Assembly (NCBI RefSeq): GCF_002284565.1 | Contig: NZ_NPKI01000025.1 | Span: 77,654 to 141,653, forward strand | DNA length: 64,000 bases | Source: Mesorhizobium mediterraneum | GTDB lineage: Bacteria > Pseudomonadota > Alphaproteobacteria > Rhizobiales > Rhizobiaceae | Direction: 5' to 3' | Shown here: positions 17,488-26,746 of the stretch, one piece after another | How the letters are laid out: each line of letters starts with the position of its first letter | Numbering within the stretch: the first letter of the stretch is position 1 | Notes under the pieces: generated by a model | Database searches by the model: none | What the model was told of the DNA's origin: nothing | What the model saw: only the letters and a program-made list of their open reading frames with translations | Made by a program: the position numbers and the translations under genes

Positions 17488-18618
17488 GGCCCCTGCCCGC
17501 TCCATGCCAAGACGGGCGATGCGGCGAAGCTCGTCGATCGGGGTCAGGCCGCCGCTGCGCTCATAGTGCCAGAAGGTCCAGCCGTTGCAGGCGTCCAGCC
17601 CCTGCACTTCCGCGCCGATCTTGTGGATCGATCCGGCGCTGTCGCCGATCGCCACCGTGCCATCGGCGCGTACCCTGGCCGCCCAGCGCTTCTTGGCGTC
17701 ATAAAGCGTGGCACCCGGCAACATCAGCCCGGTGTCGATGAGGCTGACGAAGGCAACGCGCGGCTCGGCGCGCTTGCCGGTAAGCACGGTAAGATCGGCG
17801 CCATTCAGCGGCCGGACTGCATCGATGCGCTCGTTGGCGGCGTCGATATAGGTCTGCTCGCGCTCGATGCCGACGAAATGGCGGCCGAGGCGCTTGGCTA
17901 CCGCGCCGGTGGTGCCGGAGCCGAAGAAGGGATCGAGGACGATATCGCCGGGCTTCGTCGAGGCCATCATGATGCGGGCGAGCAGCGCCTCGGGCTTCTG
18001 CGTCGGATGCAGCTTGTCGCCATTTTCGTTCTTCAGGCGCTCACCGCCGGTGCAGATCGGGAACAGCCAGTCGGAGCGCATCTGGATGTCGTCATTCGAC
18101 GCCTTCAGCGCTTCGTAGTTGAAGGTATAACCCTTGCCCTTCTGATCGCGCGAGGCCCAGATCATCGTCTCATGGGCGTTCTGGAAGCGACGGCCGCGGA
18201 AATTCGGCATCGGATTGGTCTTGCGCCACACAACATCGTTGAGGATCCAGAACCCCAGATCCTGCATCTTGGCGCCGACCCTGAAAATATTGTGGTAGGA
18301 GCCGATGACCCAAATGGTGCCGTTCGGTTTCAGCACGCGGCGCGCCGCCAGCAGCCAGGCGCGGGTGAAGGCGTCGTAGACCTCAAAACTCGCGAACTGA
18401 TCCCAGTCATCGTCGACGGCATCGACCTTGGACTGGTCGGGCCGGTGCAGATCGCCATCGAGCTGCAGATTGTAGGGCGGATCGGCAAAGATCACGTCGA
18501 TGGACTTTTCGGGCAGCCGGTCGAGCGCGGCGACGCAATCGCCCTTCAGGATCGTATCCAGCCATTCGGACTGCTGGGGAGCATGGGAAAGGTCGTCGAG
18601 AAGACGCACGGCAGACAT
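17485..18618 (-). CDS. ccrM: Cell-cycle DNA adenine methyltransferase CcrM (GANTC)
   Basis: This is a beta-class N6-adenine methylase of 377 residues: the catalytic motif VIFADPPYNLQ (DPPY 46-49) precedes the AdoMet motif DPFFGSGTTGAVAKRLGR (FGSGTT 232-237). The C-terminal ~90 residues (from about VSLIDTGLMLPGATLYD) form the DNA-recognition extension typical of CcrM. The enzyme methylates GANTC and is usually made late in the alphaproteobacterial cell cycle. ATG 18618 is chosen over a TTG four codons upstream. I saw no GANTC site in 18619-18790; GAATC and GATTC occur just beyond the 3' end (17423, 17475). Confidence 0.97.
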   Translation of the reverse strand: MSAVRLLDDLSHAPQQSEWLDTILKGDCVAALDRLPEKSIDVIFADPPYNLQLDGDLHRPDQSKVDAVDDDWDQFASFEVYDAFTRAWLLAARRVLKPNGTIWVIGSYHNIFRVGAKMQDLGFWILNDVVWRKTNPMPNFRGRRFQNAHETMIWASRDQKGKGYTFNYEALKASNDDIQMRSDWLFPICTGGERLKNENGDKLHPTQKPEALLARIMMASTKPGDIVLDPFFGSGTTGAVAKRLGRHFVGIEREQTYIDAANERIDAVRPLNGADLTVLTGKRAEPRVAFVSLIDTGLMLPGATLYDAKKRWAARVRADGTVAIGDSAGSIHKIGAEVQGLDACNGWTFWHYERSGGLTPIDELRRIARLGMERAGA

Positions 18619-18793
18619 TGTGACACCCAAAGCACGCGTTACTGTTTACTCCCTGTTATGGTTACCGATCAGCGTAAATATTCGATGAAGGTTGAGGGTT
18701 CGGACCACAGGTAATTTGCGAAGGCCGGCCTGTTGGTGTATGCCGCGCCGCCTGAGCGTCTCAGCCTCCTCCCTCCCGCTTTCCGGATCGCCA

Positions 18794-19480
18794 ATGCCCC
18801 AGCCAGACCTTGTCATCTTCGATTGCGACGGCGTGCTCGTCGATTCCGAAATCATCGCCGCGCGCATCGAAGCCGAGCTTTTGACATCGGCCGGTTACGA
18901 GATATCGGCCGAGGAGATTTCCGAAACCTATGCCGGGCTGACCTTCAAGGACATCATGATGCGGGTCGAGGAGAAGTCCCGCATCCCATTCCAAGCCTCG
19001 TTGATCGACCGCGCCGAAGACCTGGTCGACCGCAGGCTGCGCAGCGATGTGCGCGCCATCGACGGGGTGCACGAGGCGGTCGCCGCGGTGACTGCACCGC
19101 GCTGCATCTGCTCGAATTCTCGCTCCGAGCGGATCGAATTCATGCTGGAGAAGGTGCATCTGCTGCCGTTTTTCAACGGCCGGATTTTTTCCTCTCTGGA
19201 AACACCGAGCGGAAAGTCCAAGCCTGCCCCAGACGTGTTTCTCTTTGCCGCGGCAAAGCTCAAGGCCGATCCGGCCAACACCTTCGTCATCGAGGATTCC
19301 GTGCATGGCGTGACCGGCGCCAGGGCAGCCGGCATGCGCGTTATCGGCTTTACCGGCGCGGCGCACAGCTATCCCGGGCATGCCGACGCGCTGACCGAGG
19401 CCGGCGCCGAAACGGTCATCCGCCGCTGGGCAGAACTGAAAAGCGTGATCGCCGCCCTGTCGGAATGGTCGGATGCGTGA
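18794..19480 (+). CDS. HAD-family phosphatase (phosphoglycolate phosphatase/beta-phosphoglucomutase-like)
   Basis: The 228-residue protein has DLVIFDCDGVLVDSE (nucleophile DxD), a helical cap, CSNSRSERIEFML (motif II Ser), Lys in SGKSKPAPDVFLFA (motif III), and FVIEDSVHGVTGA (motif IV). All catalytic residues are present. ATG 18794 starts directly before the first strand; upstream in-frame codons give an atypical 34-residue extension. It is divergent from ccrM across 175 bp. Substrate assignment among subfamily members is not possible. Confidence 0.88.
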   Translation: MPQPDLVIFDCDGVLVDSEIIAARIEAELLTSAGYEISAEEISETYAGLTFKDIMMRVEEKSRIPFQASLIDRAEDLVDRRLRSDVRAIDGVHEAVAAVTAPRCICSNSRSERIEFMLEKVHLLPFFNGRIFSSLETPSGKSKPAPDVFLFAAAKLKADPANTFVIEDSVHGVTGARAAGMRVIGFTGAAHSYPGHADALTEAGAETVIRRWAELKSVIAALSEWSDA

Positions 19481-19519
19481 TGCATACGCCTCCGACCGGA
19501 GGCGGCCCTAATGCCGCCG

Positions 19520-20194
19520 CTATTCGGCTGCGGCAATCTTCTTGTCGGTCTTCTTCGCCGGGCCTTCGTCATAGCCGGCGAACGCCTGATAGTCCTGCGC
19601 AGTGGGCTCGGGAACGACGACGTTCGAATCGGTGAAGACGAACTGGGTGGCACTCGAGGGATTGGTAACCTGGACCTGATGTTGATGAAGCTGCGAGTAA
19701 AGCACCTCGGTGCCATGCATCACTGCGATACGGATCGGCATTGTGATCGTGCCCGGGCTGAACATCGGTCCCGGAACGACCTTGCCGGCGACGGCGATCT
19801 TCATCGTCAGCGAGCCGTTGGCACGGTTGCAGTCGCGGGTCACATCGGTGATCGAGGCCTGATAGATGACCTTCGCCGAATCGTCCTGCTGATCGCTGCT
19901 CGCGTCGAGCGCAGCAGCCTCGGCGTCCTGAGCGGCGGCTTTTTTCTTAGGTTTCTGGTTGCCCTTGGCATAGGTGTTGAAGAAAGCGGTGCCGTCGCGC
20001 AGCGTCACTTTCGGACAATAGGCCAGCAGTTGGCTGGAAAGAACCTTCGGGTCCGGAGGTGGTGGCGGTGTCGTGTCCTTTTTTCCGAAGCCCAGAATGC
20101 TACTGCCGCCTGATTGGCAGCCGGCGGCGGTAAGCATAAAGCCAGTGAGGGCCAGACCCGCGATAAAACGACCGTTGAATGAATGAAACGCCAT
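19520..20194 (-). CDS. Lipoprotein of unknown function
   Basis: The 224-residue protein begins MAFHSFNGRFIAGLALTGFM and ends its signal in a lipobox LTAAGC (Cys 26). Then come a Pro-rich stretch, a conserved-looking LAYCPKVTLRDGTAFF, a Lys/Ala/Asp-rich insert, and a C-terminal beta-rich part with YQASITDVTRDCN and VPGPMFSPGTITMPIRIAV. Two further Cys in the mature part could form a disulfide. The pattern is recurrent in rhizobial genomes without an assigned function. It is divergent from thrC across about 120 bp. Confidence 0.8.
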   Translation of the reverse strand: MAFHSFNGRFIAGLALTGFMLTAAGCQSGGSSILGFGKKDTTPPPPPDPKVLSSQLLAYCPKVTLRDGTAFFNTYAKGNQKPKKKAAAQDAEAAALDASSDQQDDSAKVIYQASITDVTRDCNRANGSLTMKIAVAGKVVPGPMFSPGTITMPIRIAVMHGTEVLYSQLHQHQVQVTNPSSATQFVFTDSNVVVPEPTAQDYQAFAGYDEGPAKKTDKKIAAAE

Positions 20195-20315
20195 GAACTG
20201 CACTTCCCTCTCGCAAAGCGGGTGACGTATATCAACCGCGCGGCAAAAATGCGACTGAGCAAGCACGGAAATTAACCACTTTGCCGCGGACGAAACCGCC
20301 CGGCAGCAATGGAAC

Positions 20316-21719
20316 ATGACGATGCGATATGTGAGTACCCGCGGGGAAGCGCCCGTGCTTGGATTTTCCGACGCGGTGCTGGCGGGTCTGGCGCGCGATG
20401 GCGGACTTTATCTGCCTGATACCTGGCCGCAGTTTTCGGCGGCAGAGGTCCGCGCCATGCGCGGCCTTGCCTATCCCGACCTCGCCATCCGCGTGCTGTC
20501 ACCGTTTCTCGGCGACGAGATCGCGATGCCGGTGTTCGAACGCCTGGTGCGCGAAGCCTATGCGACCTTCCGTCACGAGGCTGTCTGCCCGCTGGTGCAG
20601 ACCGGCTCGAACATGTTCGTTCTGGAACTCTTCCACGGCCCGACACTTGCCTTCAAGGACGTGGCCATGCAGCTTCTCGCCCGGCTGATGGACCATGTGC
20701 TTGCCGAACGCGACCAGCGCGCCACCATTGTCGGCGCCACATCAGGCGATACCGGCGGGGCTGCCATCGATGCTTTCGCCGGGCGCAATCGCACTGACAT
20801 CTTCGTTCTTTTCCCGCACGGCCGGGTCTCGCCGGTGCAGCAGCGGCAGATGACGACGTCCACTGCGGCAAATGTCCATGCACTGGCGGTCGAAGGCAAT
20901 TTCGACGATTGCCAGGGCCTGGTGAAGGAGATGTTCAACGATCACGGTTTTCGCGACCGGGTGTCGCTGTCCGGCGTCAATTCGATCAACTGGGCCCGCA
21001 TCATGGCCCAGATCGTCTATTATTTCTCGTCGGCGCTGTCGCTCGGCGCGCCCGACCGGCCGGTTTCCTTCACGGTGCCGACCGGCAATTTCGGCGACAT
21101 CTTCGCCGGCTACGCCGCCAAGAAGATGGGGCTGCCGATCGAGTGTCTGATCATCGCGACCAACGACAACGACATTCTGGCGCGCACGCTGTCGAGCGGC
21201 GAGTACCGCACGAAAGGCGTCTTTTCGACCACGTCGCCGTCGATGGACATTCAGGTCTCGTCGAATTTCGAGCGCTTGCTGTTCGAGGCGTCCGGCCGCG
21301 ACGCCTCGACCGTGCGGCGCTACATGAACGGCCTCAAGCAGTCCGGCGCCTTCACCATCGAAGCGGTCGAGATCGCCAGGATCCGCTCCGAATTCGATGC
21401 CGGTCGTTCGACGATGGACGAAGTCGCCGCCATGATCCGCGCGACGCTCGCAGCCAGTGATTATCTGCTCGACCCGCACACGGCCGCGGCCATGCACGTT
21501 GCGGTTGCGAAGGCCACCAATGCCGTGCCCATGGTGGTGCTCGGCACCGCCCATCCGGCAAAGTTTCCGGCCGCCGTCGAAGCCGCCAGCGGCGTGTCGC
21601 CTGCCCTGCCCGCATGGCTCGGCGGGTTGATGACATCAGAGGAAAAATACACGGTACTTCCATCCGACCTGAAAATGGTGGAAGATTATGTTAGCCGTCA
21701 CACGCGGGCGGCAAGTTAG
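20316..21719 (+). CDS. thrC: Threonine synthase
   Basis: The 467-residue PLP enzyme converts O-phosphohomoserine to threonine. The PLP Lys lies in FHGPTLAFKDVAMQ (K114), the phosphate-binding loop in GATSGDTGGAA, and the N-terminal region MRYVSTRGEAPVLGFSDAVL fits the longer proteobacterial class. ATG codons at 20316 and 20322 are both possible. Homoserine kinase, the preceding step, is encoded elsewhere in this window (thrB). thrC is followed 14 bp later by the M16 peptidase gene, a common pairing in Rhizobiales. Confidence 0.97.
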   Translation: MTMRYVSTRGEAPVLGFSDAVLAGLARDGGLYLPDTWPQFSAAEVRAMRGLAYPDLAIRVLSPFLGDEIAMPVFERLVREAYATFRHEAVCPLVQTGSNMFVLELFHGPTLAFKDVAMQLLARLMDHVLAERDQRATIVGATSGDTGGAAIDAFAGRNRTDIFVLFPHGRVSPVQQRQMTTSTAANVHALAVEGNFDDCQGLVKEMFNDHGFRDRVSLSGVNSINWARIMAQIVYYFSSALSLGAPDRPVSFTVPTGNFGDIFAGYAAKKMGLPIECLIIATNDNDILARTLSSGEYRTKGVFSTTSPSMDIQVSSNFERLLFEASGRDASTVRRYMNGLKQSGAFTIEAVEIARIRSEFDAGRSTMDEVAAMIRATLAASDYLLDPHTAAAMHVAVAKATNAVPMVVLGTAHPAKFPAAVEAASGVSPALPAWLGGLMTSEEKYTVLPSDLKMVEDYVSRHTRAAS

Positions 21720-21733
21720 GGAGTATTTGCTAT

Positions 21734-23026
21734 ATGGGTGTTGAGGTAAGCCGTCTGTCGAACGGCCTGACAGTCGCCACCGAAACCCTTCCAAGCCTCG
21801 AATCCGTCGCTCTTGGTGCCTGGGTCAAATCAGGGGCCCGCAACGAGCGTAACGAAGAGCACGGAATGGCTCACTTGCTTGAACATATGGCGTTCAAGGG
21901 AACCAGAAGGCGCAGCGCCTTCGAGATCGCCTCGGAAATCGAGGATGTCGGCGGCGAGATCAATGCGGCCACCAGTGTCGAGACCACCTCCTATTATGCC
22001 AGGGTGCTGAGCGACGACGTGCCCCTGGCCGTCGATATCCTCTCCGACATCCTGCAGGAATCCGAGTTCGACCCGCAGGAGTTGGAGCGCGAGCAGCATG
22101 TGATCCTGCAGGAGATCGGCGCCGCTCACGATACGCCCGACGACATCGTTTTCGACCGCTTCACCGAGACGGCCTTCCGCCACCAGACGATCGGCCGTTC
22201 CATCCTCGGCACGCCGGAAACCGTCAAATCCTTCACCTCGAAGCAACTGCACAAATTCATCGAACGGCAGTATGGCGCCGAGCGCATGGTGGTCGTCGCC
22301 GCCGGCGACATCAAGCACGACAATTTCGTGCGCGAGGTCGAGAAGCACCTCGGCGGTTTCCGCAGCAAGTCCGACAACACGATGCCGGAATATGCGCAAT
22401 ATGTCGGCGGCGATTTCCGCGAGGACCGCGACCTGATGGACGCGCAGATCGTGCTGGGGTTCGAGGGCCGCGCCTATCATGTGCGCGACTTCTACGCCTC
22501 GCAGGTCCTGTCGATGATCCTTGGCGGCGGCATGTCGTCGCGTCTTTTCCAGGAGGTCCGCGAAAAACGCGGGCTGTGCTATTCGGTCTATGCCTTCCAC
22601 TGGGGGTTTTCCGACACCGGCATATTCGGCGTCCATGCCGCGACCGGGCAGAGCGACATCGCCGAATTGGTGCCGGTGGTCATCGACGAGTTGCAGAAGG
22701 CCGGCGAGAACATCCTGCAGGAGGAACTCGACCGGGCACGCGCCCAGTATCGCGCAGGCCTGATCATGTCCGCCGAAAGCCCGGCCAGCCGCGCCTCGCA
22801 GATCGCCCGGCAAATGCTTCTGTTCGGCCGGCCGATCGCCAAGGAAGAGCTGATGGAACGGCTGTCGGCGCTGACGGTCGAGCGGTTGACGGACCTGTCG
22901 TCACGGCTGTTTTCGACCAAGCCGACGCTGACTGCCGTCGGACCGGTGGGCACGCTCGCTCCCTATGAGGCGGTCCTTGAGTCGCTTTCGGGCACGCAGA
23001 CCACGGCCCGAAAGCTCGCCGGCTAA
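21734..23026 (+). CDS. M16-family zinc peptidase (processing-peptidase-like)
   Basis: At 430 residues it has the inverted zinc motif HLLEH (47-51), with the distal Glu in LEREQHVILQEI. The C-terminal half carries the M16 substrate-site signature RGLCYSVYAFHW. It resembles the mitochondrial processing peptidase beta-subunit and the single-chain bacterial homologues. No signal peptide is visible, so it probably acts in the cytoplasm. A GGGAG site precedes the ATG, which lies 14 bp after thrC, so an operon with thrC and the downstream GNAT gene is likely. Confidence 0.93.
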   Translation: MGVEVSRLSNGLTVATETLPSLESVALGAWVKSGARNERNEEHGMAHLLEHMAFKGTRRRSAFEIASEIEDVGGEINAATSVETTSYYARVLSDDVPLAVDILSDILQESEFDPQELEREQHVILQEIGAAHDTPDDIVFDRFTETAFRHQTIGRSILGTPETVKSFTSKQLHKFIERQYGAERMVVVAAGDIKHDNFVREVEKHLGGFRSKSDNTMPEYAQYVGGDFREDRDLMDAQIVLGFEGRAYHVRDFYASQVLSMILGGGMSSRLFQEVREKRGLCYSVYAFHWGFSDTGIFGVHAATGQSDIAELVPVVIDELQKAGENILQEELDRARAQYRAGLIMSAESPASRASQIARQMLLFGRPIAKEELMERLSALTVERLTDLSSRLFSTKPTLTAVGPVGTLAPYEAVLESLSGTQTTARKLAG

Positions 23027-23041
23027 GTCCATCAAAGCGTC

Positions 23042-23638
23042 ATGTTCGCGCTCCCTTTCTTTCGCCGTGACCTGCCGGCACTGAAGGGCGATCGCGTCAC
23101 GCTGCGCGTGCCGCTGACCAACGACTATCGCGAATGGTCGGTGCTGCGCGGGGAAAGCCGCCGCTTCCTGGAGCCGTGGGAGCCGCGGTGGAACCCCGAC
23201 GAGCTCGACCGCACGGCCTGGCGGCATCGCCTCAGCCGTTACCGCGAAGATTACGCGCAGGGAACGGCCATAGCCTTCTTCATCTTCGACAAAAGCAGCG
23301 GCAAGCTTGTCGGCGGAATCACCCTCGGCAATATCCGCCACGGCGTCGCGCAAAGCGGCCATATCGGCTACTGGATCGGCGAGCGCTACAGCGGCCACGG
23401 CCTGATGACCGACGCGGTCAAGGTGGTGACGCGCTTCGCCTTCGATACGCTGAGGTTGCACCGGATCGAAGCTGCCTGTATTCCCGACAACGCCCGGTCG
23501 ATCCGCGTGCTTGAAAAAGCCGGATTCCGGCGCGAAGGACTTCTGCGATCCTATCTCAGGATCAATGGCATCTGGCAGGACCATTACCTCTACGCCCGGA
23601 TCGAGGACGATCTGCCCGGCGCGGGAACGAAGGACTGA
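23042..23638 (+). CDS. GNAT acetyltransferase (RimJ/RimL-like)
   Basis: The 198-residue protein contains VTLRVPLTNDYREW, GKLVGGITLGNI, GYWIGERYSGHGLMTDAVK (the pyrophosphate-binding loop region) and LHRIEAACIPDNARSIRVLE, the hallmark of ribosomal-protein N-terminal acetyltransferases of the RimJ type. The acceptor is unknown. It follows the M16 gene by 15 bp and precedes the GGDEF/EAL gene by 3 bp. Confidence 0.92.
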   Translation: MFALPFFRRDLPALKGDRVTLRVPLTNDYREWSVLRGESRRFLEPWEPRWNPDELDRTAWRHRLSRYREDYAQGTAIAFFIFDKSSGKLVGGITLGNIRHGVAQSGHIGYWIGERYSGHGLMTDAVKVVTRFAFDTLRLHRIEAACIPDNARSIRVLEKAGFRREGLLRSYLRINGIWQDHYLYARIEDDLPGAGTKD

Positions 23639-23641
23639 TTT

Positions 23642-26530
23642 TTGACGAATTTCCTGCGAATCGGGTCGCTGTTCGCCTTTGTCCTGACGGCAATCGTCAC
23701 GCTCTGCGCGGCGTCCTCGGCCTTCGCCGTCGAACCGATCAAGATCGCCCGCGACGACGTGGCGCTCGACCTTTCGGGCGCGGTCGAAATCTACCGCAAC
23801 CAGGGCGAGAACTTCCAGGTGTCGACCGCGCCGGGACCGGACGGCATCGTGCGGCGCATCGAGGTCGAGGCCAATGATGCGCGCTCGACCGGCGACTGGG
23901 CGGTGTTCGCGCTAGCCAACACCACCGACCAGCAGCTCGACAGGCTGATCGTCGCACCGCATTTCCGGCTGGTGAATTCCGGCATCTTCTGGCCGGATCT
24001 CGGCTCGACCCGCATTGCCGCGATCACGCCCAGCGAGGGCTTCGCGCTCGACCGCCAGACCAGCCCCGACGCCGATGTGTTCCGGGTGACGCTGAATCCC
24101 GGAACGGTGATCACCTTCATTGCCGAACTTGCCTCGCCCAAACTGCCGCAGGTCTATCTGTGGGATCCGGAATCCTACAAGGACTCGGTCAATTCCTACA
24201 CGCTGTTTCGCGGCATCGTCATCGGCATCGCCGGCCTTCTGGCGTTGTTCCTGACCATCCTTTTCGTCGTCAAGGGAACCTCGATGTTCCCGGCTACCGC
24301 CGCACTCGCCTGGGCGGTGCTCGCCTATATCTGCATCGATTTCGGCTTTCTCAACAAGGTCCTGGAAATATCGCCCGGCAACGAGCAGATGTGGCGAGCC
24401 GGAACGGAGGTGGCGCTTGCGGCGACCTTCGTGGTGTTCCTGTTCGCCTATCTCAACCTCAACCGATGGCACGGCCATTTCAGCTACGGCGCGCTGGTCT
24501 GGATTCTTGGGCTGGTGCTGATCGCGGGTGTGGCCATCGTCGATCCGGCGGTCGCCGCCGGCATCGCCAGGCTGTCCTTCGCCGCCACCGCCCTGACCGG
24601 CCTCGGCCTGATCATTTTCCTCGGCATACGCGGCTACGACCGTGCCATCATGCTGGTGCCCAGTTGGGTCATGGTCTTGTTGTGGCTATGCGGGTCGTGG
24701 ATGGCGATCACCGGCATGCTCGACAACGACATTGCCCAGCCGGCGCTGGGCGGCGGGCTGATCCTCATCATCCTGCTGATCGGCTTCACCGTCATGCAGC
24801 ACGCCTTTGCCGGTGGCGCGCTGCATCAGGGTCTGTTCTCCGATCTCGAACGGCAGGCGCTGGCCGTCGCCGGATCGGGCGACACGGTTTGGGACTGGGA
24901 CGTGATGCGCGACCGCGTCGTCACCAAGCCGGATGTCAGCATCCAGCTTGGCCTTGCGCCCGACAGTCTGGGCGGGGCCGCCCGCAACTGGCTGCCGGTG
25001 CTGCATGCCGACGATCGCGACACGTTCCGCACGACGCTCGACGTGGTGCTCGAACACCGGCGCGGCCGCGTGTCGCAGAACTTCCGCCTGCGCGGCGCCG
25101 ACGGGCACTATCACTGGTTTTCGCTGCGCGCCCGGCCGGTGATCGGATCGGACGGCGAGGTCATCCGCTGCGTCGGCACCATGGTCGATGTGACGGAGCA
25201 GAAAAAGTCCGAGGAGAGGCTGCTGCACGATGCCGTGCATGACAATCTCACCGGCCTGCCGAACCGGGAATTGCTGATGAACCGGCTGGAGGCGATCATC
25301 TCGATCGCGCGCACGGAAGAGAAGGTGCGTCCGACCGTCTTCGTCATCGACATCGACCGGTTCAAGCAGGTCAATGACGGGCTCGGCATATCGGCCGGCG
25401 ATACCATCCTGCTGACCATTGCGCGCCGCCTGCACCGGCTGCTCAAGCCGAAGGATTCGCTGTCGCGCTTTGCCGGCGACCAGTTCGCGCTGATGCTGCT
25501 TTCCGAACAGGACCCGGCCCGCATCGCGGCGGTCGCCGACGCCATCAAGCATGCGATCAACAATCCGATCACCTTTGCCAAACGCGAGATCGTGCTGACC
25601 GCCTCGATCGGACTGGTCACCTGGACCTCGGCGCAGAGCTCAGCCGAGGACATGGTCAAGGACGCCGAGCTTGCCATGCACCAGGCCAAGCGTTTCGGCG
25701 GCGACAGGATCGAGCCTTTCCGCCCCGCCTTCCGGACCGTCGGCACCGACCGGCTGCAGTTCGAGTCCGATCTGCGCCGCGCCATCGAACGGCGCGAATT
25801 CACACTCGCCTACCAGCCCATCGTGCGGCTGGAAGACGGCAGCGTTGCCGGCTTCGAGGCGCTTTTGCGCTGGGACCATCCGCGCCGCGGCATGATCCCG
25901 CCGGGCGATTTCATCCCGGTCGCCGAGAGCTGCGGCCTGATCGTGCAGCTTGGCCTTTTTGCCATGCAACAGGCCGCCGAAGATCTGGCGGGCTGGCAAA
26001 AGCAGATCGGCGATGCGCCGTTGTCGGTTTCGGTCAACTTGTCCAGCCGTCAGCTCATCCGCCGCGATCTGGTCAGCGACGTCCGCTCGGTGATCGCGCG
26101 AGCCAATCTAAAGCCGCGCTGCTTCCGGCTCGAACTCACCGAATCGCTGGTGATGGACAATCCCGAGCAGACAGCCCATGTGCTGAACAAGCTGAAGAAG
26201 CTTGGTATCGGCCTGTCGCTGGACGATTTCGGCACCGGCTACTCATCGCTAGCCTATCTGACGCGCTTCCCCTTCGACACGATCAAAATCGACAAGAGCT
26301 TTGTCGACGACTCGACACCGAAGCGCGCGGTGCTGCTCAAATCCATGGTCAATATGGCGCATGAGCTCGGCCTTTCGGTCGTGGCCGAAGGCATTTCGGA
26401 CGAAAGCGATGCGCTCGAACTGCGCCAGATGGGCTGCGAATATGTGCAGAGCTTCATGTTCGGCGCACCGATGCCCGGCGATCAGGTGCTGAAGACGCTG
26501 AAGGAACAGTATCCGCTGACTCAGGCTTGA
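23642..26530 (+). CDS. Membrane PAS-GGDEF-EAL c-di-GMP protein with degenerate GGDEF
   Basis: The 962-residue protein begins at TTG 23642, after AAGGA. A signal-like segment is followed by a ~150-residue extracytoplasmic beta domain and about seven membrane segments (185-400), a 7TMR-DISM-like sensor. A PAS domain (about 405-525) precedes a GGDEF domain whose active motif reads AGDQF (611-615) and lacks an RxxD inhibitory site. The EAL domain looks complete: EAL 739-741, NLSSRQL, ELTES, DDFGTGYSS (from 861), KIDKSF and VVAEGIS. The likely activity is c-di-GMP hydrolysis, with the GGDEF unit as a possible GTP sensor; this is inference. It is the last gene of the thrC-M16-GNAT run. Confidence 0.93.
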   Translation: MTNFLRIGSLFAFVLTAIVTLCAASSAFAVEPIKIARDDVALDLSGAVEIYRNQGENFQVSTAPGPDGIVRRIEVEANDARSTGDWAVFALANTTDQQLDRLIVAPHFRLVNSGIFWPDLGSTRIAAITPSEGFALDRQTSPDADVFRVTLNPGTVITFIAELASPKLPQVYLWDPESYKDSVNSYTLFRGIVIGIAGLLALFLTILFVVKGTSMFPATAALAWAVLAYICIDFGFLNKVLEISPGNEQMWRAGTEVALAATFVVFLFAYLNLNRWHGHFSYGALVWILGLVLIAGVAIVDPAVAAGIARLSFAATALTGLGLIIFLGIRGYDRAIMLVPSWVMVLLWLCGSWMAITGMLDNDIAQPALGGGLILIILLIGFTVMQHAFAGGALHQGLFSDLERQALAVAGSGDTVWDWDVMRDRVVTKPDVSIQLGLAPDSLGGAARNWLPVLHADDRDTFRTTLDVVLEHRRGRVSQNFRLRGADGHYHWFSLRARPVIGSDGEVIRCVGTMVDVTEQKKSEERLLHDAVHDNLTGLPNRELLMNRLEAIISIARTEEKVRPTVFVIDIDRFKQVNDGLGISAGDTILLTIARRLHRLLKPKDSLSRFAGDQFALMLLSEQDPARIAAVADAIKHAINNPITFAKREIVLTASIGLVTWTSAQSSAEDMVKDAELAMHQAKRFGGDRIEPFRPAFRTVGTDRLQFESDLRRAIERREFTLAYQPIVRLEDGSVAGFEALLRWDHPRRGMIPPGDFIPVAESCGLIVQLGLFAMQQAAEDLAGWQKQIGDAPLSVSVNLSSRQLIRRDLVSDVRSVIARANLKPRCFRLELTESLVMDNPEQTAHVLNKLKKLGIGLSLDDFGTGYSSLAYLTRFPFDTIKIDKSFVDDSTPKRAVLLKSMVNMAHELGLSVVAEGISDESDALELRQMGCEYVQSFMFGAPMPGDQVLKTLKEQYPLTQA

Positions 26531-26535
26531 TTTTT

Positions 26536-26584
26536 GCGCATGTCGTTGTCCCAAATCCGCTGAGCATTTTTTGGGCGACATGCG
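26536..26584. repeat. Rhizobial palindromic intergenic element
   Basis: GCATGTCG with CGACATGC as outer arms (9-bp perfect match 26537-26545 / 26576-26584) encloses an inner pair CCCAAA / TTTGGG. It starts six bases after the stop of the GGDEF/EAL gene and could also act as its terminator. The layout matches short palindromic elements repeated in Mesorhizobium genomes. The remaining ~160 bp before the MpaB gene show no gene. Confidence 0.7.
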
Positions 26585-26746
26585 TACCCGCTTGGAATGG
26601 CAGAGAACGACCATTCCTAACCAGAGCGGCCTTATGCCGGCCGCTTCCCGGCGCTCGGAGGTTGCAAGTCAACCCTTCTGGTCCGCAGTATCGAAAACTT
26701 TAACTCCCGACCCGTGGCGTGGCTCTACCAATGTTGGAAGCCTGAA

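Noticed and set aside
18619..18790. GANTC sites controlling ccrM
   Set aside because: None was found in the upstream region, so methylation-dependent self-control cannot be argued from this sequence.
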